Position numbers and translations under genes: made by a program. The notes under the pieces are model-generated. The model saw only the letters and a list, made by a program, of their open reading frames with translations, searched no databases and was not told where the DNA came from. Source: Giardia muris (Eukaryota; Fornicata; Diplomonadida; Hexamitidae). From it: a DNA stretch of 64,000 nt. This document shows positions 23,701 to 32,479 of the stretch, piece after piece. The first letter of the stretch is position 1; every line of letters begins with the position of its first letter. The stretch spans positions 310,001 to 374,000 of the forward strand of contig CM016925.1 in assembly GCA_006247105.1 (NCBI GenBank), in the 5' to 3' direction.

Positions 23701-25604
23701 ATTATGGTGCAAGCGACATCCGCGCTCTGACCACCTATATCGTGATGAATTCGCCGTGGCCTTTCATGGACAAGACGTTAGGGAACCCCACAGGTGATGG
23801 AATGGACTCATCCTCGGTACTTACCGAAAACTCTCCAAGCTTGTTCACAGGACAGGCATTGGCAACGTCGATCGGTGAGCAGCTCCGTCGAGGGCTGACA
23901 GACGAGGTGGATTACACGGTCAGGCAGCTTTTCGCAGATTATTACCAGAACGAGTCCACGTATCTAACGCACCACCTTTCGCAGTCGACGCCTCTTCCCT
24001 TTCTGCAATCGCCGCATGCGGCCGTTGACCAGCTTATCCAGAGCTCGTGCCCGAAGGGCGTCTCGCGGACGATGTATAGCAGCACATCCATCATTGTCTA
24101 CGTCGAACGGATGCGCGGGGTGATACACCGTACCCGGTACATGTACACGAAGATGAACACCTTGCTGGACAAAACCGTGGGTCAGTCCTTTTATAACTAT
24201 CGTGGCCAGACGTTCCAGAACGTGCAAGCGTTGTTGATTCGCCAGCTAGTTGAGACGCTCTCCGCCCGCTTCGAGTCTTGCGTCCATGACCTCGCGCAGA
24301 TGTGTCTCGAGGCAAGCGATGGGACGATAACAGATACCGTGATTCGTCATCTGGCTGGAGATCTTGGTCGGGCCACTGGGATGTATGAGGTTCCTCGTCT
24401 CATCACTTGCCCTCCTGGGGTGGTCGCTGCCGATTCGTTAAATAAGGAAGGGAAGTTGACGACTGCGTGGACTCGTTATGCAACTGCCTTAGCTATCCCG
24501 TACGGTCTTGAAGGGACGATCTCCAGTTCCCAACAGTTGCTTGTCCAGTATCGTATTCGTTCGAACGGTTGTCCAATTGGCTTCGGGGCCGGAACCGGAC
24601 CTATAGAGGGCTCATGTTTTATCTTAGAGAAGGAGCCAACTGACCCCTATAATAATAGCGTAGCACAGTCAGCCTCTTTCGCCGCGATCAGCCAAGGGCT
24701 ATATATGCCCCTTTCCGACCTCTGTTTCGAGATCTTCAATGCGACGCTCCAAGGGCTTGAGTGCTTCGTTTCAGTCCTACGGAATGATGTGGGGGCCTTC
24801 CACGCAAACGAGGAAGTCGAACAGCTCATCACTCGGGAGATCAACAGCTTGGACCGCGCCGTTGAGAACGTCCTCGACAATCTGCTGCTGTTTTTCGTCG
24901 AGCTTACGACGTCCGGTTGTCGTTACCTTCTCAACCGTTATAGACTCCGTAGCTATGCGTTATCTGATGGCCAAGAGGCGCCTCCCACCATAGTGACGAC
25001 CAATTTCCTTCAGTTCTGTAAGTATCTTCAGACCGATAAGACTCCAACGATGTTAAACCCTTCTACTGGGGCTCCGATCCATACCACGTATTTGGCGGAG
25101 CTTTTGACGAACCAGATCACAATACTTAAAGCTGGACCCTATCCGAGTCGATCTGTTGAGCTTGTTGCCACTCGAGTGATTTGTTCATTCATACGCACCT
25201 ACATTGCGCACCTTTCGAGGCTCCAAATCGCACCAAAGGATATCATCTCTGTCATAGCCGAGATTCGGATCCTGACCGACACTCTTGATGGTATAATCGA
25301 TACCTTTGAGAGCACGCAAGCTCAAGCAGCCATGCGTGAGGATTTAGTTCTTCTCGAGCTCAGTAAGATGATTCTGGTGACGCCGGTCCTCTCCTTCGAC
25401 GCGGACCTGACACACACGATTCGGAAGCATATGAAACGGTATAAGGATGAGATCTTGCTTTTGACGCAGGTCTTGGCGCGGATTCACTCCGGGGGGCTCT
25501 CGTTCATCAACCAGGGGCAGCAAACAGTGCGTTCCGATCATTACAAGGACTCTAGCTTTAGCTCCGCGATTGATGCTCTATTTAGAGCCATTATGAGTGA
25601 ATAG
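20757..25604 (+). CDS. Giant helical protein, CATCHR-like (Sec10/exocyst-like)
   Basis: 1,615 aa, the longest gene in the window. The N-terminal 150 residues are a coiled coil of tethering-complex type: 'LTQQSEVTSTQIEGFKDVI', then 'VLADQVAEIARVA', and 'TATFLLQLFNEFLLVR', where Sec10/EXOC5 proteins have 'ATKVG..LE...A..L..YFLEF'. Near the C-terminus 'DTLDGIIDTFESTQAQAAMR' followed by 'LLELSKMILVTPVLSF' resembles the last Sec10 helices. The middle is all-helical with an 80-residue low-complexity insert (about 700-770). At roughly twice normal Sec10 length it is strongly expanded. If right, it tethers secretory vesicles at the plasma membrane. Other CATCHR proteins (Vps53, COG) or a lineage-specific protein remain possible. 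Confidence 0.45.
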   Translation: MPSAEARQLLFEGRSEAEIVNSLLAPALDPLRLELPGDYSALEAHLEGLLTMIDQLDVELREQQYSVAQDLMNKRASLTQQSEVTSTQIEGFKDVIQVLADQVAEIARVATAGPEATQLMTNGKNIQTATFLLQLFNEFLLVRLVGGVALQMEMAPVARGVGVIVQHSAYAQALASDTLFKTASNENPEFPAAITYYHPEALCVGISPERADMLGKPGYTSPMGFTPTPFDRNAHTETGLALEYLEQNTTACSVYEYSPFLPPSVRYLLASPFTRHQMLLALKLLISAFDIHNTLSIPRADCLTQNADLPWSLFSHPQVRERLPLPLSSEYLNLATEQTLELLRALYNSITSVSSILPLPPVHCLAKRLFELEAAAKQIQTANAGKGLELSDARRIYKRYGIYMSDAPTFFDYTSRMPADSQENYVFGSFCHRHGLLYELCLALAPRKPPNLLKARRIIMTMDLLGLGSYDLVFETIAYTCMRSNRDVLDSFLGSPLLKTLEDIPDVCAGFGCTQTLSATSPGGGTDIPSQTTVSTQNWLDDIAIRAKDAFPMLSQYFTQVFQLARGLFCVCVMTLRDPRQLILQLTQFLLRQLVQDITELLAAACEQFGGNEAQVSLFLVRIQPIIKCYIEEMVVKLSMIDFAALTEEFDANKIWVKQYPLVYGQDFRFSCLAEGGLSFNNQLEEVIADAISASQASLTRTAGAGVGGFNPQLLAPIFAPFGGNTSKRRSGQTSSAANSVDSFFSGRGGPNIIQAMLYPVSDVRTGNSYSWSFYFGASDEFDEIDWKFDEYFVEHYLKDNPTRASQFSDLGEDLKRRKELFQKIRELYTHLCAIYRCVLGTPLTKGAPKSQSEPLEIDFDALTLSPTDLRDTFSRMTLTLKSIDQYRAPIYTQETTAMIQAQFKYAIVVPNHTVAGFVPMLPAFMSVPLFLNRMRFDGTDNISLLDLLQSFEQRQHEYIEGMNRCSNASISRTIRKFIPEYYGASDIRALTTYIVMNSPWPFMDKTLGNPTGDGMDSSSVLTENSPSLFTGQALATSIGEQLRRGLTDEVDYTVRQLFADYYQNESTYLTHHLSQSTPLPFLQSPHAAVDQLIQSSCPKGVSRTMYSSTSIIVYVERMRGVIHRTRYMYTKMNTLLDKTVGQSFYNYRGQTFQNVQALLIRQLVETLSARFESCVHDLAQMCLEASDGTITDTVIRHLAGDLGRATGMYEVPRLITCPPGVVAADSLNKEGKLTTAWTRYATALAIPYGLEGTISSSQQLLVQYRIRSNGCPIGFGAGTGPIEGSCFILEKEPTDPYNNSVAQSASFAAISQGLYMPLSDLCFEIFNATLQGLECFVSVLRNDVGAFHANEEVEQLITREINSLDRAVENVLDNLLLFFVELTTSGCRYLLNRYRLRSYALSDGQEAPPTIVTTNFLQFCKYLQTDKTPTMLNPSTGAPIHTTYLAELLTNQITILKAGPYPSRSVELVATRVICSFIRTYIAHLSRLQIAPKDIISVIAEIRILTDTLDGIIDTFESTQAQAAMREDLVLLELSKMILVTPVLSFDADLTHTIRKHMKRYKDEILLLTQVLARIHSGGLSFINQGQQTVRSDHYKDSSFSSAIDALFRAIMSE

Positions 25605-25608
25605 AAAT

Positions 25609-27498
25609 ATGTTCTCAGGAAGGGTATTATATGTCGCGCCAGGCCGATCTTCGACGTCTTTCTTTGCTCTCTCACGCATTTCAGGGCTTCCTGTACGTCT
25701 GGAATGTGTCGAGGTTTCTAAGGGACCAATACGGGAGTCGGGTATAAGATTACTACACTCATTGGGAAATGCGGAGGGCCCATTTACGGCGCCTCTTGAG
25801 GTCATTGAAGGACCAAATCATGTCGTGATTTTGATCGAGCATCTCGCAGGTCAACCATTACAATCTTGTGAGAAGATATTCCGAAGTTATAAGGATCCAT
25901 CTCTAACTCTTCTTAAATTACTCTGCGGGTATGCTAGAGACCTCGCGACCAAACCTAAGTCATCAATGTTACATGCCTTTCTTTGGAACCACACAACTCC
26001 GACTACGCTTCAAGTTACAACTACCGGTTCTCTTCGGTTATATCTCGAGCCTGAAGGGCTCTTTTCCTCACTCCCGCAATCAATCAGGCTAATAGGCTCA
26101 CCGACACAATATTTAGTCCGTCTATTCAGAACACTTCTTACAGTGTTCAAATTCTCAACGTCAAAGACCATATCTTTGCTCGATGAGATGTCTAGAATAC
26201 CGTCGAAGCTTCAGATCGATGACTTGTGGCATCATTCCATCCTTAAAGGCATCCCCTATCATGTTCAACCCCCTCACTATTCAGCACCGCTCAATATTGT
26301 CAATATTGACTCTGAACGCTTTCGACAGAACTTTCATCAATATCTTCGTTGCGTTGGCCGCTTCTCTAAACGGGAATACTTGATCCCATTGCTTCGGACG
26401 TTTCTCAACCCCCAGTTTAAGGTTCTTAATCTTGGTCCCTTTCTTCAAGGTGATGAGAGGGTGCTTGAGGCCTACGAACTGGCCATGGAAAACGGGGACT
26501 ATGGAATACTTGCTATGCTGGGTGGTGCATGCCCTTCTGCTCGTCTATCATTGACGCCATTAATGGAAAGAATTCTTTCAGATGAAGCATGTGTGGACTT
26601 AAAGGAGACTGATCGGAACCTCCTTTGGAAGCAAGCCAAGTATGGATACACAGCGCTCATGTTTGCCATCCTAAGAAATCGTATCGGACTATGTCAACAG
26701 ATCTTACCCTTGGAAGCGAACCTACGGAATAGATGTGAAGAAAGTCCTAGAGATATTGCTCGAAAAGTTGGACTCTTCGAGCTTATGGATCAACTTGATA
26801 GGCTTAAACTTGATCCTGATGAAGAAGGAAACACTTCCCTTATCACCGCCGTCCTTAATAACGATCTGGATAGTGCGAGACGGTTCATTTACATGGCAGG
26901 TGTGACTAACATTGAGAATCGGTCAGCACTTCTTATAGCCACGATGAAGAAGTTGTACCCACTACTCACCATTTTGGCACCTGCAGAGGCTCATATCGTG
27001 CATTCACTCCCCAGTTCATATGGAAGACAAGCCACAAATGGCATGACAGCGCTCCACTGGGCCGTACTCAATAACGACTTGGAGGCCGTACAGTTACTCA
27101 AGACATATGGCGCAGGGATAACTACAGGCGCCAACCAGACGTCATTGATGCTTGCCGCTTCCTTAGGCCTCGTAGACATCGCAAAGGAACTCGTTGACCT
27201 TGAGAGAGGATTGAGAGATAACAAGGGGCGGACTGCACTCATGGTGGCCGCGTATTCAAACCACCCCGAGGTCATTGACGTGCTCTTGGACTCAGAACAA
27301 CGACTCGTCGACGAAAACCACTGGAGTGCCTTAGAAATCGCGGTTCGAAGAAACCATCTCGAATGTATCCGAGCTCTTGCACCGGCCGAGGCAAAAGAGT
27401 ATTATAGGGAGGCGATTGATGCTGTCCACTCGTCAGCCTTCATTCGCTCCTGTGATAAGGATGAAATCATCGCGACGATCCGGGCGCACCTCGATTAG
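25609..27498 (+). CDS. NEK-like pseudokinase with C-terminal ankyrin repeats
   Basis: 629 aa from the ATG at 25609, 4 bp after the preceding stop; the frame is open from 25597 through GTG. Residues about 1-215 resemble a kinase only in outline: a glycine-loop region 'GRVLYVAPGRSSTSFFALSR', no catalytic Lys, and no HRD, DFG or APE. Residues about 335-620 carry ankyrin repeats: 'YGYTALMFAILRNRIGLCQQ', 'MTALHWAVLNNDLEAVQLL', 'GRTALMVAAYSNHPEVIDVL'. This is the layout of the inactive NEK group that dominates the Giardia kinome. Probably a scaffold. The stop overlaps the complementary stop of the next gene. Confidence 0.7.
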   Translation: MFSGRVLYVAPGRSSTSFFALSRISGLPVRLECVEVSKGPIRESGIRLLHSLGNAEGPFTAPLEVIEGPNHVVILIEHLAGQPLQSCEKIFRSYKDPSLTLLKLLCGYARDLATKPKSSMLHAFLWNHTTPTTLQVTTTGSLRLYLEPEGLFSSLPQSIRLIGSPTQYLVRLFRTLLTVFKFSTSKTISLLDEMSRIPSKLQIDDLWHHSILKGIPYHVQPPHYSAPLNIVNIDSERFRQNFHQYLRCVGRFSKREYLIPLLRTFLNPQFKVLNLGPFLQGDERVLEAYELAMENGDYGILAMLGGACPSARLSLTPLMERILSDEACVDLKETDRNLLWKQAKYGYTALMFAILRNRIGLCQQILPLEANLRNRCEESPRDIARKVGLFELMDQLDRLKLDPDEEGNTSLITAVLNNDLDSARRFIYMAGVTNIENRSALLIATMKKLYPLLTILAPAEAHIVHSLPSSYGRQATNGMTALHWAVLNNDLEAVQLLKTYGAGITTGANQTSLMLAASLGLVDIAKELVDLERGLRDNKGRTALMVAAYSNHPEVIDVLLDSEQRLVDENHWSALEIAVRRNHLECIRALAPAEAKEYYREAIDAVHSSAFIRSCDKDEIIATIRAHLD

Positions 27499-28472
27499 CG
27501 AGTTGCTGCGCGCTCCCCCGGAGGACTGGAGGTTATTTCAGCGGATTCGATTGCTGTCCGATCGGTCTGGTCAAGGACCATTGTGCTCTCCAGAGATTCG
27601 CACGTTTCCTTTGGTGTCCGGTCATACAGCCTGAGGATGCAAGCGCAGGGGCAGCACTTGAAGATGGAGACAAGGATGATGGCGGAGATCCCGACGACGG
27701 CCGAGAGACTGACCGCCCACGCGTCCCAACCGATGTCATAGTCGAGAGGGATGGTTACTGTGCAAGATATTGTCCCATTCACCGATTCGTTCTCTGAGAA
27801 GGCGGGTGAGAGTGAGACGTCAAAGACACTATCGCCGTAATTAGTGGAGAAGCATTTTCTGATTTTCTCTATGGCATCCTTTGCCGTGCTCGTCACTGAA
27901 AGATTTTTGGTAGCATTTCCTTCATCAGGCATCTTGTAGCTCACAGTCGTCATGAATCGCTGCGCGGGGTACGGGCCATAGTGGATTTGGGTTCCATTGG
28001 GGAACGTGTGCGTCGGCCAATGACGTTTGTAGATACTCTTTGCATTACTATACCAGGTGCCATCACTTTCATTCGCGACCTTAAAGACACGTTGGGCAAA
28101 TGGGAGTCTGAACACGGCAAGGTTATCCTGATATGTAAACTTATCCACATCGGAGTTGGCAGGGCTACGCATCTGTGAGGCAACGCTCCCGAAGAGAGTG
28201 GTGGTATAGGAGACGACGCTATAATACTCCGACTTATTTGAGGTCGGCATCTCCAGAGCTATTGTGAACGGAGTCGTATTATCGTATCCACGGAAGAGGA
28301 TATTAATGTTGACGGCACGAGCGCGCATGGTGAACGTGGCGATATTACGTCTACCGTTAGGCGGGCTAAGGGCGCAGGTCCCGGCGTATGTGCTATTGGT
28401 CGCCACACGTTCGCGCGTGTAATTCGTTAGAACCAGACCTTCAGCCAATAAGAAGCCGATTAACCAGAGCAT
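27495..28472 (-). CDS. Type I membrane glycoprotein, unknown
   Basis: 325 aa. Signal peptide (MLWLIGFLLAEGLVLT), then an ectodomain of about 235 residues with many N-X-S/T sequons and few Cys, one transmembrane helix (AVSLSAVVGISAIILVSIF) followed by CCPCAC, which could be palmitoylated, and a 45-residue acidic cytosolic tail. No family recognised. Its TAA (complement of 27495-27497) overlaps the TAG of the plus gene (27496-27498) in a tail-to-tail pair. Confidence 0.8.
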   Translation of the reverse strand: MLWLIGFLLAEGLVLTNYTRERVATNSTYAGTCALSPPNGRRNIATFTMRARAVNINILFRGYDNTTPFTIALEMPTSNKSEYYSVVSYTTTLFGSVASQMRSPANSDVDKFTYQDNLAVFRLPFAQRVFKVANESDGTWYSNAKSIYKRHWPTHTFPNGTQIHYGPYPAQRFMTTVSYKMPDEGNATKNLSVTSTAKDAIEKIRKCFSTNYGDSVFDVSLSPAFSENESVNGTISCTVTIPLDYDIGWDAWAVSLSAVVGISAIILVSIFKCCPCACILRLYDRTPKETCESLESTMVLDQTDRTAIESAEITSSPPGERAATR

Positions 28473-28478
28473 TTTATA

Positions 28479-29546
28479 TCAATCGGGGCAATCCGCGGGA
28501 GCATAGTCTGCTAGGAGCCCCTCGATGGCCGTAAGGAGTGCGTCTGCGACGTGGGAGGTGTCTCCAAGAAGGTCCACGACTGTTAGGTGCAACTCGCGTA
28601 GGAGGGGATATATGGCTATGCTCTTTAAGCGTTCTTCTCCACTAGGAATGTTACAGAGGAGAAGGATGCAGTCGGCTAGGTCCCCATGAGGTGCCTCAAC
28701 AACGGGGACGTACATGGACTTGTCAAGAACCTCTATTAACTCCCTTGATAATGCTTCTCGTTCTTCCGGTCGTAATCCCCTTTTCCCCTCGTCGGTCCAT
28801 TCTTGGCAAGTACGGTCAATCACTAAGGCCGGAAGGAATTGAAGGACGAGCTCACAACATATAGTCAATAGCTCAGTGCTTGTACCAGTTGTTCCTTTTA
28901 AGTGTAGGAAGATGTTGCGTAGAAGAGGTGTGAGTGGAGTAGAAGTCACCCCTCCTCTTAATTCGTCTGAGATCTGTCTCGCAAGGCCTTTAGCTTGAAC
29001 CTCCTTCGCAAGTTCGATTACTATGTCAATGGATAAGGATTTCAATGCAAAACAGTTAGTTAGGAAGTAAATGCAGCCTGGACGAAGAGATGAAGATGGG
29101 TTCTGAGCCCACTCGCAGATTACTTTGAAGAGGGAACGAATGTTTGTATTTGAGACGAGATGGTTAGTGAAAGCTTCATGACGAGAAAGGTTGACGAGGA
29201 TCGTCAAGAATAAGGGTTGCATCTTGTTAGTCACCTCTCTAGTCAAGATATTATGTATCAGGTATGAGATCAACGCCGGAAGATGATTACTATTTGCTAT
29301 AGTTATGACAGCATTTTCATCCTCACATGCCATACTTAATATCTTGTGGGCCAGCAACGAGCACGTGACATCATGTTCTGTACGTGGGGTTTGAATCATA
29401 GTAGTAATGATAGCCTCACAGCAATCAGCCTTGCTTACCTCATCAACCACGGACTCGTGACGGTTCTCCTTCAAGCCACGTAGGATAGCATCGGCCACTT
29501 CTTGAGATGGAATGAATGAGCGAAGGGCTATAGAAATGTCTTCCAT
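28479..29546 (-). CDS. HGH1: HGH1-like armadillo-repeat chaperone
   Basis: 355 aa, all-helical. The N-terminal half has ARM-like units with the family's 'FLTILVNLSRHEAFTNHL' and 'SLRPGCIYFLTNCFAL' (compare RRGxxGxxxNCCF). The C-terminus carries the diagnostic HGH1 block 'CILLLCNIPSGEERLKSIAI' followed by 'YPLLRELH' and a final helix. HGH1 helps TRiC fold elongation factor eEF2 in yeast (family knowledge). The gene begins 6 bp after the stop of the upstream flavoenzyme on the same strand. Confidence 0.75.
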   Translation of the reverse strand: MEDISIALRSFIPSQEVADAILRGLKENRHESVVDEVSKADCCEAIITTMIQTPRTEHDVTCSLLAHKILSMACEDENAVITIANSNHLPALISYLIHNILTREVTNKMQPLFLTILVNLSRHEAFTNHLVSNTNIRSLFKVICEWAQNPSSSLRPGCIYFLTNCFALKSLSIDIVIELAKEVQAKGLARQISDELRGGVTSTPLTPLLRNIFLHLKGTTGTSTELLTICCELVLQFLPALVIDRTCQEWTDEGKRGLRPEEREALSRELIEVLDKSMYVPVVEAPHGDLADCILLLCNIPSGEERLKSIAIYPLLRELHLTVVDLLGDTSHVADALLTAIEGLLADYAPADCPD

Positions 29547-29552
29547 GTAAGT

Positions 29553-32276
29553 TTACAAATCCTCAATGTCATTAGTAGCTTGTCTACTTGCAGCTTGTTT
29601 ATGAGCATCCATCACCTGATCACTCAATCCAAAGGGGTTCTTTGGATTGGAAGTTACATCCTGATCCTTCTTAGACTCAGTAGGAACAATCCCTTCCATC
29701 AACATAGCCTTAACCCTCGTCTCAAAATTGTCGGGCTCGAAGTGTTGCATTGGAGGTACTCTGTAGACCTGTCCACGTAAAGATTCATCACACGATAGCC
29801 CAGCAGCGTTTGCAACGATCCACTTGTTGATCTCCTGACCCGCTCGCTTCCCAGCTCCAAGAGCCTTGATAGCCGTTGCAGCCCCAGTCCGAATATCCCC
29901 ACCAGCAAAAACCCCTGGAAGGGACGTGGCGAAATCATCATCGGTAACAATGAGACCGTACTTATTGACTGCCAATTGCTTCGAACTATCCGACAACGTT
30001 CTATCGGCACTCTGCCCAATGGCGAGAATGACAAGCTGACAAGCTACAAACTTGAACTCTCCAGGAACTGGGATAATCTCACTATTCTCAACCTCATTGA
30101 CTTGTCCGCGAACACCCTTAATTCCTGTACAGGTCTCGTTTCCGACGATCTCCACTGGTGTGCAAAGGGTCAGAAACTCCGTCCCTTCTTCACGCGCATG
30201 CGCGATCTCCCCTACAAGTGCAGGACTATCTTGAAGTCTACGACGATACATGATACAGGCCTTGACGCCCATACGACAGACGCAACGGGCACAGTCCATT
30301 GCGACGTTTCCGGCGCCGATTATTACCACTCGATGGATTCCACGAGCAACGGGGTCAAACCCCGCTGCACGGTCGTAGATATTGGTTAAATTACAGTCTG
30401 AGAGGAACTGCTCGGCGAGGATGACACCTGGGAGGTTTTCCCCGGGTATGCCAAGGAACTTCCCTTTCCCAACGCCAATACCTATGTAGATAGCGGCATA
30501 GCCTTGCTCCTGCAGCTCGCTAATAGTAGTGTCGCGTCCGACCATCGTATTGTATCTGATCTCTACGGGTCCCCGTCGTGTTAGAAGCATAATTTCATGC
30601 TCGATGATGGACTTTGGTAAGCGGAACTTAGGGATTCCGTACGCAAGCACACCTCCGGCGACGTGGCAGGCCTCGAAAATCGTGACTCTATGTCCGACAG
30701 AAGAGCATTCCTTTGCGGCCGCTAATCCTGATGGGCCGGATCCAATGACGGCGACCTTATACCCAGTAAGAGTTATCTCGAGAGGGAGTCCATCCTTCTC
30801 CTTGATCGCCTCATCCTCAAGATGATTCTCGCGCACATAGTCGGCAACGAACCTTTCAAGCCGGCCAATGGCGACAGGCTCCTTACCCAAGCGACACAGA
30901 ATGCATCCCGACGCGCCTTCGGCCGCTTGACATTGATTCTCTTGTGGACAGATACGCCCTGTGACAGATGGGCAGCTATGCACGTCCTTGATCAAACGAT
31001 ATGCTCCCAAGAAGTCTGACTCGCGTATTCTACCGATGAACTCCGGTATTGGGACGTGGACGGGACAGCCCTTGACGCACATGGGCTTTCGGCATTGTAG
31101 ACAACGATGAGCCTCCCGAATTGCTTGCTCCGGAGTGTAACCTAGCTCCACCTGCTTCCAGTTCTTACATCTATACCCGACTGGCTGCATCGGCATTTCC
31201 ACCTGCGTCGCTGCTGGCTTCTCCTTTGGAGGCGGATGCTTTGTCATTGGCCTGTCAGACTCTTGAGTGTAACTAGAGATTGGGGTTGTGATGCTGTTCC
31301 AATCGATGGTATGGGCATTGAACTCGAGACCAGCGGACATGATTCCATGCATGATCGGAGTGTATTGTGGATGGGGTGCATCGCTTTTGGCACGAAAGCT
31401 CATGATTTCATCATCATTGGGAGTACCCTCTGAGAAATGAAGGGCTTCGTATATACTGGGAAGAGTACTTTCTATAGAGCTCACATATACATGTGCAGTG
31501 CTTAGGACCGCTCCTTCCGCGATGGATAAGCCAAGAGAGGCAAACGTTGAGATCCGATATTGATTTGTCACGCTTGCCACAGATTGCATCAGAGGAACTG
31601 TACCGACGGTATAGACAACCGTAATCGGGGGAACCCCAGACTTCCGTCTAAGTGAGTTTTCGATCACGTCTTGAACGACATCAGCTTCGGACCGGAAGGC
31701 TTTCTCGGAGTCTTCACTCCCGATAAGAGGGTTACTACAAAGCTTCTTAAAGAGCGGGATCCATGCACGATTTAAAGGAGAGCGTGGTAGAATGACGGGG
31801 ATGTAGTTGCTCTCCTTAGGGCCTAACATCCGTAACAATGAATATGCAAATGTTAGACCATGGTCACCCGAGACAATAAGGCCGGTCCCTTGTGTTGTTA
31901 GGAGATGTGTAGGCTTTCCTGTCGGGCCCAAGATGTCTGCAAAGATAGTCCCGGGGGTGGACATGCAGATGGCCTTTGATTCTGCACTACATGGTTGTCC
32001 CACAAAAGAGACATAGCCTAGTTCTCTATCAACAGCGGAGATAGGGAAGACGATGGGGATAGTACCCTGTTCACGACGGACCACAAGGAATTGTCCTGCT
32101 TGAGCATCAGCCGCCACAGTCGGTGCAGTACAAGTAAGTTCAATGGCTTCAGGATTATCTAGAAGGAGACGTCGATTCAAGACAGAGAACCAAATCTTAG
32201 GGCCCATCTCTTGAGTAGAACCGAAGATAACAGAGCCTGGCCTCGAGAGAGCCAAGTATCCGTCTGGAGTAAGCAT
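29553..32276 (-). CDS. NADPH:ferredoxin/GltD-like flavoprotein, NfnA-NfnB-type fusion
   Basis: 907 aa. The N-terminal 340 residues are a ferredoxin-NADP-reductase-like domain ('AGQFLVVRREQGTIPIVFPI', 'YVSFVGQPC'). The C-terminal 540 residues are a GltD/SudA-type subunit: Fe-S ligands CLQCRKPMCVKGCP (392-405) and CPSVTGRICPQENQC (about 431-445), FAD-binding GSGPSGLAAAKE (near 495), 'GGVLAYGIPKFRLPK', NADP-binding GAGNVAMDCAR, and a final FAD motif GVFAGGDIRTGAATAIKALGAG. Members include glutamate synthase small subunit, sulfide dehydrogenase and the bifurcating NADH-dependent ferredoxin:NADP oxidoreductase. Anaerobic electron transfer between NADPH and ferredoxin is the likely job. No glutamate synthase large subunit is nearby. 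Confidence 0.85.
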   Translation of the reverse strand: MLTPDGYLALSRPGSVIFGSTQEMGPKIWFSVLNRRLLLDNPEAIELTCTAPTVAADAQAGQFLVVRREQGTIPIVFPISAVDRELGYVSFVGQPCSAESKAICMSTPGTIFADILGPTGKPTHLLTTQGTGLIVSGDHGLTFAYSLLRMLGPKESNYIPVILPRSPLNRAWIPLFKKLCSNPLIGSEDSEKAFRSEADVVQDVIENSLRRKSGVPPITVVYTVGTVPLMQSVASVTNQYRISTFASLGLSIAEGAVLSTAHVYVSSIESTLPSIYEALHFSEGTPNDDEIMSFRAKSDAPHPQYTPIMHGIMSAGLEFNAHTIDWNSITTPISSYTQESDRPMTKHPPPKEKPAATQVEMPMQPVGYRCKNWKQVELGYTPEQAIREAHRCLQCRKPMCVKGCPVHVPIPEFIGRIRESDFLGAYRLIKDVHSCPSVTGRICPQENQCQAAEGASGCILCRLGKEPVAIGRLERFVADYVRENHLEDEAIKEKDGLPLEITLTGYKVAVIGSGPSGLAAAKECSSVGHRVTIFEACHVAGGVLAYGIPKFRLPKSIIEHEIMLLTRRGPVEIRYNTMVGRDTTISELQEQGYAAIYIGIGVGKGKFLGIPGENLPGVILAEQFLSDCNLTNIYDRAAGFDPVARGIHRVVIIGAGNVAMDCARCVCRMGVKACIMYRRRLQDSPALVGEIAHAREEGTEFLTLCTPVEIVGNETCTGIKGVRGQVNEVENSEIIPVPGEFKFVACQLVILAIGQSADRTLSDSSKQLAVNKYGLIVTDDDFATSLPGVFAGGDIRTGAATAIKALGAGKRAGQEINKWIVANAAGLSCDESLRGQVYRVPPMQHFEPDNFETRVKAMLMEGIVPTESKKDQDVTSNPKNPFGLSDQVMDAHKQAASRQATNDIEDL

Positions 32277-32479
32277 TTCTGATACTCTTTTAATCCTTAC
32301 TGTGAATTTGAAGACATAACGCTAGCCAGAAGTCTGCGTGTCATGGGCGCAAACTAGTTGTCAGGGAAAACGTACGATGAGTCAAGTTAAGGGCCTAACA
32401 ACAAGGCGTAGTAGGCACCTACTCAATACGCCCAACACGCTCAGCCAGTCCTCCTCTCTTATCCTTTCCCCTCTCTCGG
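32277..32479. other. Divergent intergenic region
   Basis: 203 bp between divergent starts. It contains A/T-rich runs next to the minus ATG (complement of 'tttctgatactcttttaatcc'), and none of the short ORFs is convincing. Long by the standards of this window, so it may hold both promoters without overlap. Confidence 0.4.
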
